A stretch of DNA of 64,000 nt. Origin: Prosthecomicrobium sp. N25 (GTDB lineage: Bacteria > Pseudomonadota > Alphaproteobacteria > Rhizobiales > Ancalomicrobiaceae). The translations under genes were made by a program, and so were the position numbers. The notes below the pieces were generated by a model. The model was not told the origin of the DNA. It saw nothing but the letters and a program-made list of their open reading frames with translations, and did no database searches. The stretch lies in assembly GCF_037203705.1 (NCBI RefSeq), contig NZ_JBBCAT010000001.1, forward strand, positions 1,895,418-1,959,417, written 5' to 3'. Shown in pieces: positions 32,218 through 40,969 of the stretch. Numbering within the stretch: the first letter of the stretch is position 1; every line of letters starts with the position of its first letter.

Positions 32218-33756
32218 ATGTCGCACGCCATGCTGATGCACCAGCTGCTTCTCGACGGAGCCGACCGCACCCCCGACAAGCTCTGCTTCCGCTGGGTCGA
32301 CCGTGATCGCACGCTCACCTACGCCGAGGCGGTGGTCCAGATGGAGCGCATGGCCGGCGCGCTCCATCATCTCGGGGTTCGCAAGGGCGACCGGGTCGGC
32401 CTCTTCGCCCACAACGGGATGGACTACCTCGCCGCCATGCTGGGCGCCTGGCGCCTCGGCGCCATCGCGGCGCTGGTCAACGTGAAGTTCGCCGACGAGC
32501 TCGAATATTATTGGGGCGACCACGAGCCGAAGGTGGTCGTCTACACCCACGACATGCTGCCGGCCGTGGCCCGCGCCCGCGCCGCCTGCCCCTCGGTCGA
32601 GCACATCGTCTGCATGGACGGACCCCAGGAAGGCGCCCACTCGCTACCCGAACTGATGGCCGCCGCCCTGCCGCCGCCGCCCGACCCCTGGGACGAGCGC
32701 GCGACCGCTCACCTGTCCTACACCTCCGGCACGACCGGCAAGCCCAAGGGCGCCTGCCTCGCCCACGAGCCGACCGTGACCGCCGCCCGCTGCATCGGCG
32801 AACGGCTGCGCATCGGTCCGGCGGACGCCTCCTTCGGGCCCACGGCGCTGTCGAGCTCCTACCAGCTGGTCGCCAACCTGCTGCCGCCGCTCGCCCGCAT
32901 GGCGACCATCAACGTCATGGGCCGCTGGACGCAAGCCACCGGCTGGGACGCCATCGACCGGACCGGCGCCACCGTCTTCGTCGGCAACCCGACCGTGCTC
33001 GACGAGATCCTGGTCGAGAGCCGCGCCCGCGGCCGGTCGCCGGGCCGGATCCGCCTGGCGCTGACGGGCGGCGGCCCGCTGCCCCCGACCCTGAAGGCCG
33101 CCTGGCGCGACGAACTCGGCCTGCCGATCGTGGAGAGCTACGGCCAGAGCGAGCTCGGCGGCTTCGTCGCGCTCGGCTTTCCCGAATTGGTCCCGCCCGG
33201 CGCGGACCTTGTCCGCATCGGCCCGGCGCTGCCCGACAAGGAGGTCCGCATCGTCGGCCCCGACGATCGGCCTCTGCCGCTCGGAGAGGTCGGCGATATC
33301 GTGCTGCGCGGCGGCTTCATGGCCGGCTACTGGGGCAAGCCCGAGAAGACCGCCGAGGCCACCCGCGGCGGCTGGCTGAGGACCGGCGACCTCGGCGTCA
33401 TGGACGCCGACGGCTTCGTCACACTGCGCAGCCGCAAGGCCGAGCTCCTCACCGTGGCGGGCGTCGACTGGTATCCGCGCGACGTGGAGGAGGCGCTCTG
33501 CCGGCAGCCCGGTATCCGCCAGGCCGCCCTGATCGGCCTTGCCCACCCCGATCTCGGCCAGACCCCGACCGCCTTCGTCACCCTGCATCCCGGCGCCGCC
33601 GTGGACCCCGCGACGCTGGCCGCCGCGATCCGCCCGGAGGTGCCCTACGACCTCGCCCCGCTCGTCGTGAAGGCGGTGCCCGAACTCCCCATGACGCCGA
33701 CCGGCAAGATCTCGAAGGGCGACCTCGCCGCCCTCGTCGCCGCCGGCCGGATCTGA
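32218..33756 (+). CDS. AMP-dependent acyl-CoA synthetase/ligase
   Basis: This protein of about 512 residues is of the adenylate-forming (ANL) superfamily. It has the P-loop-like A3 motif YTSGTTGKPKG, the A5 segment ESYGQSELGG, the A7/A8 hinge GDLGVMDADGFVTLRSRKAELL, and the C-terminal A10 lysine in MTPTGKISKGDLA. It activates a carboxylic acid to its CoA thioester. It most resembles the crotonobetaine/carnitine and medium-chain acyl-CoA ligases, but the acid cannot be read from sequence. The ATG at 32218 was chosen over the one 12 bp downstream on the basis of the GAGGG just before it; the choice is not firm. Confidence 0.85.
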   Translation: MSHAMLMHQLLLDGADRTPDKLCFRWVDRDRTLTYAEAVVQMERMAGALHHLGVRKGDRVGLFAHNGMDYLAAMLGAWRLGAIAALVNVKFADELEYYWGDHEPKVVVYTHDMLPAVARARAACPSVEHIVCMDGPQEGAHSLPELMAAALPPPPDPWDERATAHLSYTSGTTGKPKGACLAHEPTVTAARCIGERLRIGPADASFGPTALSSSYQLVANLLPPLARMATINVMGRWTQATGWDAIDRTGATVFVGNPTVLDEILVESRARGRSPGRIRLALTGGGPLPPTLKAAWRDELGLPIVESYGQSELGGFVALGFPELVPPGADLVRIGPALPDKEVRIVGPDDRPLPLGEVGDIVLRGGFMAGYWGKPEKTAEATRGGWLRTGDLGVMDADGFVTLRSRKAELLTVAGVDWYPRDVEEALCRQPGIRQAALIGLAHPDLGQTPTAFVTLHPGAAVDPATLAAAIRPEVPYDLAPLVVKAVPELPMTPTGKISKGDLAALVAAGRI

Positions 33757-33779
33757 ATCGAACGACAAGGACTTGCGCC

Positions 33780-34081
33780 ATGAGCCTCGGACGTCTCCTG
33801 AAGGGCTTCACGGCCGGCTTCATCGCCGCCGCCCTCGCCGCCGCCCCGTCGGCGGCCGCCGACAAGATCGCCTTCCTGACCAGCTTGTTCGCCCAGGCCG
33901 AGCAAGGCGGCTACTACCAGGCCAAGGCGACCGGCCTCTACGAGAAGGCCGGCCCGGACGTGACCATCCGCATGGGCGGCCCGGAGGTGAACGGCATGCA
34001 GCGCCTGCTCGCCAGCGAGGTCGTCGTCATGGTCGGCTACGCAAGGACAAGTTCGTGAAGGGCCTGAAGATCGGCACGTGA
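33780..34081 (+). pseudogene. Internally deleted ABC substrate-binding protein (NMT1/SsuA-like)
   Basis: The first 82 or so codons encode a normal start of a family member: a signal peptide ending SAAADK, then FLTSLFAQAEQGGYYQAKATGLYEKAG and [11 protein letters not shown]. The reading then jumps to [12 protein letters not shown], the expected C-terminus, in another frame. Roughly 240 residues are missing, so the gene is dead. It lies 23 bp after the ligase gene and 92 bp before a truncated ATPase gene, showing that a complete ABC transporter once stood here. Confidence 0.85.
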
Positions 34082-34173
34082 AGGGTAGGGCAGGGCGGCC
34101 GGGGCTGCCGGTCGCAGGTCGCCCCCGGAGCCTCCGCGCCCACGCGCCCGACGAGGGAAGGACCGCCGTCTCC

Positions 34174-34398
34174 ATGAATGCTGTCCCGCAAGGCCTCACC
34201 CCCGCCGACCCGGTCGTCGAGGTCCTTTCGGCCGACAAGGTCTTCCCTGGCGGAACGCGCGCGCTCGCGCCCATCGACCTGACCATCCGCGGGGGCGAGT
34301 TCCTGACCCTGATCGGCCCCTCGGGCCGCGGCAAGTCCACGCTCCTGAAGCTCGTCGCCAACCTGATCGAGCCCACGGACGGGCGGCACTCGTCATGA
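34174..34398 (+). pseudogene. Truncated ABC transporter ATPase
   Basis: The 74 codons encode only the start of a nitrate/sulfonate-type ABC ATPase (SsuB/TauB-like): [23 protein letters not shown], a Walker A reading GPSGRGKST, and [13 protein letters not shown]. Everything after the Walker A helix is lost. The Walker A itself has Arg where these proteins normally have Cys or Ala, a further sign of decay. No permease gene is left. It belongs with the deleted binding-protein gene upstream. Confidence 0.85.
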
Positions 34399-34841
34399 TC
34401 CCGCAATTCCCATTCGAGCAACCGGTCCCGGACGGCAACGCGAAGGCGTTCCGCCCCCAGGCGAAGTACGGCTCCGTCCGGGTCGCCCTGGAGGAGCCGA
34501 TCTCCGACTTCCCCCACTTCCGCGTTCCCGGCCGGAGCGAAGCGGAGGGCCGGGATCCAGCGCCCTCCATCCTCCGCAGGACTGCGGATCGTCGCCCGCG
34601 CTGGCACCCGGATCGGCGGCGCGTGCCGCGCCTTGTCCGGGGTTGCGGGGGAAGGGGCTGTGCCCGGCATCCGCGCGGGTGCCGGCGGCGCCCTTTGGCT
34701 CCCGGATCGGGGGCGCGTTCCGCAAGACGTCCGCCGTGGCGACCGCATTCGGGCGACGAAAGGTCCCGGCACCCGATACCCCTCCGCATCCATGTGATTT
34801 CAGCGTAGCGTGATCCGACCGAACCCGACGAGGCTCTCCCG
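34399..34841. other. Non-coding gap holding gene debris and a repeat copy
   Basis: This 443-bp stretch follows the truncated ATPase. The first 110 bases have no recognisable product in any frame. Bases 34513-34652 are a diverged copy of the dispersed repeat in reverse orientation. The rest contains short GC-rich inverted repeats (for example CGGCATCCGCGCGGGTGCCG near 34655). The promoter for the FAD oxidoreductase gene must lie near 34780-34830, where the sequence is less GC-rich. Confidence 0.6.
34513..34652 (-). repeat. Dispersed intergenic repeat, copy 3 (reverse orientation)
   Basis: On the minus strand this reads from CCGCAACCCCGGACAAGGCGC to CTTCGCTCCGGCCGGGAACGC, the same two ends as the copies at 15852 and 16117. 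The middle is diverged, with its own hairpin in place of theirs. It lies in the debris zone behind the truncated ATPase gene. Confidence 0.7.
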
Positions 34842-36212
34842 ATGACCGCCGCCGCCCCAAAGCTCCGTGATCCGTCCGCCCTCGACGCCTTCCTGGCCGA
34901 GATCGACGGGGTCCCGACCGTCCTCGACCCCGTGGTGGTCCGCCGCCGCTCGCGCGACTTCTTCTGGTACAGCCCCGTCCTCAACGCCGAGCTGAAGGAC
35001 AAGGCCGCCGACGTCATGGTCTCGCCCAGGGACGAGGCGGAGGTGATCCGCGTGGCCGCCGCCGCGGCCCGCCACCGGATCCCGATCACCCCGCGCGGCG
35101 GCGCGACGGGCAACTACGGCCAGGCCGTGCCGCTCGCCGGCGGCATCCTCCTCGACATGCTCGCCCTCGACCGCATCGCATGGTCGAAGCCGGGCATCGT
35201 CCGCGTCGAGCCCGGCGCCAAGATGCACGACATCGACGCCGCCCTGCGCCCCACCGGCTGGGAACTGCGCATGCACCCCTCGACCAAGCGCACCGCCACC
35301 ATCGGCGGCTTCGTCGCGGGCGGATCGGGCGGGGTCGGGTCGGTGACCTACGGCGGCCTGCGCGAGCCCGGCAACATCCTGGCGGCGCGGGTGGTGACCG
35401 TGGAGGAGACCCCGCGCGTGATCGAACTGCGCGGCGACGCCGCCCAGAAGATCAACCGCGCCTACGGGACCACCGGCATCATCACCATGCTGGAGATGCC
35501 GCTCGCCCCGGCCTGGCCCTGGGTGGACGTGATCCTCGCCTGCGACACCTTCGAGGCCGCCTTCGCGGCGGGCAAGGCAGTGGCCCGCGCGGACGGGGTC
35601 GTCAAGAAGCTGCTGACCCCCATCGACACCCCGATCCCGGACTATTTCGGGCCGCTGAAGCCCGCCTGTCCGGCCGGCAAGGCCGTGCTCCTGGCCATGA
35701 TCGCCGAGCCGTCGCTCGAGGTCTTCCGCGACATCGTCGCCCCCTTCGGCACCATCACCCACGAGGAGCCGACCGACGAGGGCGCCGGCAAGGTGCCGCT
35801 CTACGAATATGCCTGGAACCACACCACCCTCCAGTGGCTGAAGGCCGACCGCTCCGTCACCTATCTGCAGTGCCTCTTCCCGCCGGACCGGCTGGAGGAG
35901 ACCGTCTTCGCCATGCGCGAGCGCTTCGCCGAGGATCTCGTCGCCCATTGCGAATTCATCCGCTTTGCCGGCAGCGTGACCTGCTCGGCGCTGCCGGTCG
36001 TCCGCTACACCACGAAGGAGCGCCTCGACGAGATGATCGCCGTCCACGAGGCGAACGGTGTGCTGATCGCCAACCCGCACGTGGTGACGCTGGAGGACGG
36101 CAGCCGCCACAAGCGCGCCGACGCCGACCAGATCGGCTTCAAGGCCGAGGTCGACCCCTACGGCCTGCTCAACCCCGGCAAGATGCGGACCTACGTGCCG
36201 CGGGCGGGGTAG
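34842..36212 (+). CDS. FAD-binding oxidoreductase (GlcD/D-lactate dehydrogenase type)
   Basis: This 456-residue flavoenzyme has the PCMH-type FAD domain near residues 40-215: DVMVSPRDEAEVIRVAAAA, ITPRGGATGNYGQAVPLAGGILLDM, and the TIGGFVAGGSGGVGSVTYG loop. The C-terminal FAD-oxidase domain follows and ends DPYGLLNPGKM, the standard end of the family. It would oxidise a 2-hydroxy acid or similar alcohol. It is 48 bp upstream of the creatininase-like gene and may be the first gene of that operon. Confidence 0.87.
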   Translation: MTAAAPKLRDPSALDAFLAEIDGVPTVLDPVVVRRRSRDFFWYSPVLNAELKDKAADVMVSPRDEAEVIRVAAAAARHRIPITPRGGATGNYGQAVPLAGGILLDMLALDRIAWSKPGIVRVEPGAKMHDIDAALRPTGWELRMHPSTKRTATIGGFVAGGSGGVGSVTYGGLREPGNILAARVVTVEETPRVIELRGDAAQKINRAYGTTGIITMLEMPLAPAWPWVDVILACDTFEAAFAAGKAVARADGVVKKLLTPIDTPIPDYFGPLKPACPAGKAVLLAMIAEPSLEVFRDIVAPFGTITHEEPTDEGAGKVPLYEYAWNHTTLQWLKADRSVTYLQCLFPPDRLEETVFAMRERFAEDLVAHCEFIRFAGSVTCSALPVVRYTTKERLDEMIAVHEANGVLIANPHVVTLEDGSRHKRADADQIGFKAEVDPYGLLNPGKMRTYVPRAG

Positions 36213-36260
36213 CGGCCCCGCCTGAATCGATCGGTGAGCCTCCGAGGAAAGGCCCCTGAC

Positions 36261-37079
36261 ATGACTCGCAAATCACGCTTCTGGTGGGACTGGTCCGTCC
36301 GAGACTTCGCCGAGGCGGACATGGGCGCCATGGTGGCGATCCAGCCGGTCGGCGCCGTCGAGAGCCACGGGCCTCACCTGCCGGTGCGTGTCGACGCGGC
36401 CATCAACGCCGGGGTCGTCGCGCGCGCGCTCGACCACCTGCCGGACGACGTGCCGGCCCTGGTCCTGCCCATGATGCCGGTCGGAAAGTCGAACGAGCAC
36501 AACGCCTTCCCGGGAACTCTGACCTTCACGTACGAGACGCTGGCCCGTATGTGGATCGAGCTCGGCGAGAGCGTCCTGCGCGCCGGCTGCCGCCGGATCC
36601 TCTACCTCAACTCCCACGGCGGCCAGCCGCAGGTGATGGAGATCGTCTGCCGCGAATTGCGGGTCCGGCACGGGATGTTCGCGGTCGGCGCCTCCTGGTT
36701 CCGCATGACGAAGAAGGACGACCTCTTCTCCGCCGCCGAGCTGAAGCACGGCATCCACGGCGGCGAGGTCGAGACCAGCGTCATGCTGCATCTCCACCCG
36801 GAGCTGGTGGCCATGGAGCATGCGGCCGACTTCGCGCCGCTCTCCATCGAGTTGGAACGCTCCGGCGGCATCCTCGTCCCCGAGGGCGGCGTCGGCTTCG
36901 GCTGGCAGACGCAGGACCTGCATCCCTCCGGCGCCTGCGGCAACGCGGCGGCGGCCGACGGCGCTCGCGGCGCCGAGGTCGTCGACCGCGCCGGCCGGTC
37001 GCTCGCGCGGCTGATCGCGGAGATCGCCGCCTATCCGCTCGACCGGATCACGCAACGGACGCTCTATGACCGCATCTGA
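36261..37079 (+). CDS. Creatininase family amidohydrolase
   Basis: This 272-residue protein has the metal-binding pattern of the creatininase/formamide hydrolase (ArfB, MftE) family: VESHGPHLPVRVD (Glu, His, Asp), NSHGGQP (His) and HGGEVETS (Glu). It would open a cyclic amide, or hydrolyse a formamide or other amide, using two metal ions. GAGGAAAGG lies ahead of the ATG. The gene overlaps the following hydrolase gene by 14 bp. Together with that hydrolase and the ABC importer it suggests breakdown of an amide- or lactam-containing compound. Confidence 0.85.
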   Translation: MTRKSRFWWDWSVRDFAEADMGAMVAIQPVGAVESHGPHLPVRVDAAINAGVVARALDHLPDDVPALVLPMMPVGKSNEHNAFPGTLTFTYETLARMWIELGESVLRAGCRRILYLNSHGGQPQVMEIVCRELRVRHGMFAVGASWFRMTKKDDLFSAAELKHGIHGGEVETSVMLHLHPELVAMEHAADFAPLSIELERSGGILVPEGGVGFGWQTQDLHPSGACGNAAAADGARGAEVVDRAGRSLARLIAEIAAYPLDRITQRTLYDRI

Positions 37080-38778
37080 CGGGACGGGCAGGGACCTTTT
37101 CGCCGCCGCGCCGCCCCGGCCCGCGCGCGAGCTTCTGCCCGTGTCCAGGCCGCAGGAGGCCGTCCTCCGCCTTGCCGACGGGGTCCGGCTGGTCGCCGAC
37201 GTCTACCGCCCCGAGGCCCCGGGCCGCTTCCCCGTCCTCCTCATGCGCCAGCCCTACGGCCGCCGCATCGCCTCCACGGTGGTGCTCGCCCACCCCGCCT
37301 GGTACGCGGCCCACGGCTACGTCGTGGTGGTCCAGGACGTGCGCGGCCGCGGGGACTCGGAGGGCCGCTTCGCCCCGCTCGAGGCCGAGGAGGCGGACGG
37401 CGTCGCGACGCTCGACTGGGCGGCCGACCTGTCCGGCTCGGACGGCCGGGTCGCCACCTACGGCTTCAGCTACCAGGCCATGACCCAGCTCCTGGCGCTC
37501 GCCGGCGCCGGCCGGGCCGGCTCGAAGCGCCCGGACGCCGTCGTGCCGATCATGGGCGCCTGGGACGTCCGCGACCACTGGGTCTTCGAGGGGGACGCCT
37601 TCCGGCTCGGCCTCAATCAGCTCTGGGCCGCCCAGATGGCCGCCGAGCAGGCGCGGCTCGCCGGCGACGCCGAGGCCCACGCCGCGCTTGCCGCCGCGGC
37701 CCAGCAGGGCATGGCGGGCGGCTTGCGCCCCTCGCGCCCCGACGTGCTGGCCCGGCACGGAACCTACGGCCACTACGACGCTTGGCTCGCCGACGATCCG
37801 GCGCTCTGGGCCCGCCTCTCGCCCGCCCGCCGCCTCGCCGGCCGGCGCCTCGACGTCCCGGGCCTCTTCGTCGGCGGCTGGCTGGACATCATGGTCGAGG
37901 GCACCCTCGCCATGCACCGCGCCTTCGCGGCCGGGCCGGCGCCGCAGCGCCTCGTCATGACCCCCTGGCCGCACATCCCCTGGGGCCGGCGCGCGGCCGG
38001 CACGGATCTCGGCCCCGCGGCGGCCTTCGACGTCGACCGCGCCACGATCGCCGTCCTGGACGAGGCCCTCCACGGTCGCCCCGACCCGTCGCCCCGGGTC
38101 CGGCTCTTCGACGTCGGCCTGCGCGCCTGGCGCGGCTTCGACGCCTGGCCGGAGACCGCGCCGCTGACGCTCCATCTCGCCTCGGGCGGCCTTGCCGCGA
38201 CCACCGCCACGGACGGTGCCCTCGTGCCCGACCCCGGCGTGCCGGCGGTCGACCGGATCGTCCACGATCCCTGGCGCCCGGCACCCGCCGTCGGCGGCGC
38301 CCTCGGAACCCCGACGGGCTACGTCGACCGCGCCGCCGTGGACGACCGCTCGGACGTCGCCGTCTACACCTCCGCGCCGCTCGCCCGCCCGCTCACCCTG
38401 TGCGGCGCCCCCGAGGTCGCCCTCGATCTCGCCTGCGACCGGCTGGGCCACGGCCTCGCCGCGGTCCTGTCGATCGTCCACCCCGACGGTCGCGCCATCC
38501 ACCTCACCGACGCCTATCGGCGCAGGGCCGGCCCGGTCGAATCGCCACTCCGCCTGCGCCTCAAGACGACCTTCGCGACGGTCCCGCCCGGCTGCGCCCT
38601 TCGCCTGTCGATCCAGGCCGCCGCCTGGCCGGCCTTCGCGGTCGAGCCCGGCGACGGCCGCGACCCCGCGCAGGCGACCCGCGCCGACGCGCTGGTGACC
38701 ACCCTTGCGATCCGCCACGGCGGCGCATGGCCCTCCACCATCACCCTCCCGATCCTTCCCGGCCAGGAGCCCGCATGA
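37066..38778 (+). CDS. CocE/NonD-family (X-Pro dipeptidyl-peptidase-like) hydrolase
   Basis: This 570-residue alpha/beta hydrolase has the S15 peptidase/cocaine esterase layout. The N-terminal catalytic domain has RGRGDSEG and the nucleophile Ser in TYGFSYQAMTQ. A helical cap follows, then the catalytic His in TPWPHIPWG near residue 305 and a C-terminal jelly-roll from about 340 (DRSDVAVYTSAPL). It has no signal peptide, so it acts in the cytoplasm on an ester or amide. The gene overlaps the creatininase gene by 14 bp and the ABC ATPase gene by four. Confidence 0.87.
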   Translation: MTASDGTGRDLFAAAPPRPARELLPVSRPQEAVLRLADGVRLVADVYRPEAPGRFPVLLMRQPYGRRIASTVVLAHPAWYAAHGYVVVVQDVRGRGDSEGRFAPLEAEEADGVATLDWAADLSGSDGRVATYGFSYQAMTQLLALAGAGRAGSKRPDAVVPIMGAWDVRDHWVFEGDAFRLGLNQLWAAQMAAEQARLAGDAEAHAALAAAAQQGMAGGLRPSRPDVLARHGTYGHYDAWLADDPALWARLSPARRLAGRRLDVPGLFVGGWLDIMVEGTLAMHRAFAAGPAPQRLVMTPWPHIPWGRRAAGTDLGPAAAFDVDRATIAVLDEALHGRPDPSPRVRLFDVGLRAWRGFDAWPETAPLTLHLASGGLAATTATDGALVPDPGVPAVDRIVHDPWRPAPAVGGALGTPTGYVDRAAVDDRSDVAVYTSAPLARPLTLCGAPEVALDLACDRLGHGLAAVLSIVHPDGRAIHLTDAYRRRAGPVESPLRLRLKTTFATVPPGCALRLSIQAAAWPAFAVEPGDGRDPAQATRADALVTTLAIRHGGAWPSTITLPILPGQEPA

Positions 38779-39809
38779 CGGAGCGCGCCCCCCACCTCGT
38801 CTTGGAGAAGGTCTCCGCCACCTACGGCGACACCGTCGCGGTCACCGACCTCGACCTGACGGTCGGCCGCGGCGAACTGGTCGCCCTGCTCGGACCCTCC
38901 GGCTGCGGCAAGACCACGACCCTTCGGATGGTGGCCGGCTTCGTCGCCCCGAGCGCCGGCCGCATCCGCCTCGACGGCAAGGATCTCGTCCGCCTGCCGG
39001 CCCACCGCCGCAACATCGGCGTCGTCTTCCAGTCCTACGCGCTCTTCCCGCACCTGACCGTGCTCGAGAATGTCGGCTTCGGCCTGCGCATGCGCCATGT
39101 CGCGCGCGAGGAACGGGCCGGCCGCGCCCGCGCGGCGCTCGCCATGGTGGGCCTCGACAAGCTCGCCGACCGCTACCCCGGCCAGCTCTCCGGCGGCCAG
39201 CAGCAGCGCGTCGCGCTCGCCCGCGCCCTCGTCATCGAACCCGCCGTCCTGCTCCTCGACGAGCCCCTGTCGAACCTCGATGCGGGGCTGCGCGCCGACA
39301 TGCGCGCCGAGATCCGCGCCCTGCAGCAGCGCCTGTCCATCACCACGCTGTTCGTCACCCACGACCAGCAGGAGGCCCTCGCCATGTCGGACCGGGTTGC
39401 CGTCATGGACCACGGCCGCCTGGTGGAGGTGGGCACGCCGCTCGCGCTCTGCGATCGCCCCGCCCACGCGCACACGGCCGCCTTTCTCGGCGCCCGCACC
39501 GTCATCGAGGGGACCAGCGCGGACGGCACCTTCCGCGCCCCCGGCCTCGCCTGCGCGGGCGCGCCGGACGGGGCCACGCGCCTCGTCCTGCGTGCCGCCC
39601 GCCTTCGCTTCTCGACGAGCGGGGAGGGCGGTCTCGATCTTGCAGGGACCGTCACCGCGACCGCCTTCCTTGACGACGTTTACGAGGCCGAGGTCGCGAC
39701 GCCGGCCGGCCCCGTCCGCGTCGTCGTGCCGTCCGATCTGCCGCCGCCTCCGCCCGGCTCCGCCTGCCGCCTCGCCGCGCTGCCCGGCGCCGCTCATTTC
39801 ATCGCCTGA
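38775..39809 (+). CDS. ABC transporter ATPase (PotA/FbpC type)
   Basis: This 344-residue ATP-binding subunit has Walker A GPSGCGKTT, Q-loop VFQSYALFPHLTVLENV, signature LSGGQQQRVALARAL, Walker B VLLLDEPLSNLD and switch His FVTHDQQEAL. A TOBE domain follows from about residue 265. The gene overlaps the CocE-type hydrolase gene by four bases, tying import to hydrolysis. It powers the importer with the binding protein encoded at 39834 and the fused permease encoded at 40970. Confidence 0.92.
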   Translation: MTERAPHLVLEKVSATYGDTVAVTDLDLTVGRGELVALLGPSGCGKTTTLRMVAGFVAPSAGRIRLDGKDLVRLPAHRRNIGVVFQSYALFPHLTVLENVGFGLRMRHVAREERAGRARAALAMVGLDKLADRYPGQLSGGQQQRVALARALVIEPAVLLLDEPLSNLDAGLRADMRAEIRALQQRLSITTLFVTHDQQEALAMSDRVAVMDHGRLVEVGTPLALCDRPAHAHTAAFLGARTVIEGTSADGTFRAPGLACAGAPDGATRLVLRAARLRFSTSGEGGLDLAGTVTATAFLDDVYEAEVATPAGPVRVVVPSDLPPPPPGSACRLAALPGAAHFIA

Positions 39810-39833
39810 CGCCCCTCAAGAAGGAGACCAGCC

Positions 39834-40880
39834 ATGACCCTCTCCCGTCGCACCTTCGGCAAGCTCGTGCTCGGCGCCGGCGCCGTCGCGCCCTTCGGCT
39901 TCGTCCGCACCGCGATCGCCCAGCCGAAAGCGGGCGACGAGTTGGTGGTCGGGATCTGGGGCGGCGCGCAGGAGCGCATCGTCAAGGAATTCGTCGAGAA
40001 GCCGCTCCTCGCCAAGTACCCGGGCGTGAAGGTCTCCTACGTGCTCGGCGGCACCACCGAGCGCCGCGCCCGCGCCTACCAGGAGCGCGGCCGGCCGAGC
40101 TTCGACGTCCTCTACCTGAACATCTTCGAGAGCCGGCAGGCCGTGAAGGACGGCGTCACCCAGGCTCCGACCGATGCCGTCCCGCAGTTCGCCAACCTCT
40201 ACGATCTCGCCAAGCTCGGCGGCTACGGCGTCGCCTTCAACCCGGTCACCATCATCTACGACAAGCGCAAGGCCTCGAAGCCGGTCACCAGCTGGAAGGA
40301 CATCTGGAACCCCGAGTGGAAGGGCCGGATCGCCTGGCCGGTCTACCCCGGCGCCCAGGGCACCGCCGGTCTCCTGATGGCCGCCAAGGTCTGGGGCGGG
40401 TCCGAGAAGGCGATCGACATCGGCTTCGAGAAGGTCAAGGAACTGAAGCCCTTCGCGGCCATCCAGGGCAGCCAGGACCAGGTCTTCCAGATGTTCGACC
40501 AGGGCGTCTGCGACCTGTCGATCGAGTTCGGCAGCTTCTCGCGAAAGTATGCCGAGACCCGCAACCCGAACCTCGAGATCGCCGCGCCGGTCGAGGGCCA
40601 GGCCGCGGCCATGAACGTCGCCTGTATCACGGTCGGCACCAAGAACCAGAAGCTCGCCGAGGAGTGGGTGAACCTGCACCTCTCCGAGCCCTGCATGCTC
40701 GCCTACGCCAACGAGATCTACTACGCCCCGACCGTGAAGAACCTCAACATCCCCGCCGAGCTGAAGTCCAAGCTCGTGCTCGGCGAGGACGTCGGCAGGA
40801 TGGTCGACTTCGACTGGGACCATGTCATCAAGAGCCAGCCCGCCTGGACCAGCCGGTTCAACCGCGAGATCGCCGGCTGA
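39834..40880 (+). CDS. ABC substrate-binding protein (PotD/spermidine-type)
   Basis: This 348-residue protein has a twin-arginine leader with SRRTFGK and a cleavage region ending RTAIAQ. The mature part has the polyamine/iron-type binding-protein features VVGIWGGAQERIVKEFVEKP, FNPVTIIYDK, SWKDIWNPEWKGRI and LSIEFGSFSRKYAE. AGGAG lies about nine bases before the ATG. The ligand is unknown. The operon context suggests an amide, oligopeptide-like or polyamine-like compound that the two hydrolases then process. Confidence 0.88.
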   Translation: MTLSRRTFGKLVLGAGAVAPFGFVRTAIAQPKAGDELVVGIWGGAQERIVKEFVEKPLLAKYPGVKVSYVLGGTTERRARAYQERGRPSFDVLYLNIFESRQAVKDGVTQAPTDAVPQFANLYDLAKLGGYGVAFNPVTIIYDKRKASKPVTSWKDIWNPEWKGRIAWPVYPGAQGTAGLLMAAKVWGGSEKAIDIGFEKVKELKPFAAIQGSQDQVFQMFDQGVCDLSIEFGSFSRKYAETRNPNLEIAAPVEGQAAAMNVACITVGTKNQKLAEEWVNLHLSEPCMLAYANEIYYAPTVKNLNIPAELKSKLVLGEDVGRMVDFDWDHVIKSQPAWTSRFNREIAG

Positions 40881-40969
40881 CGCGCTGATCCGCGCAGCCT
40901 GCCTCACGGGCGGAGCGGCGGGCCGACCCGCCGCCCGCCCCCTAACGGCCCTCCGGCAGTCCTCATGGT

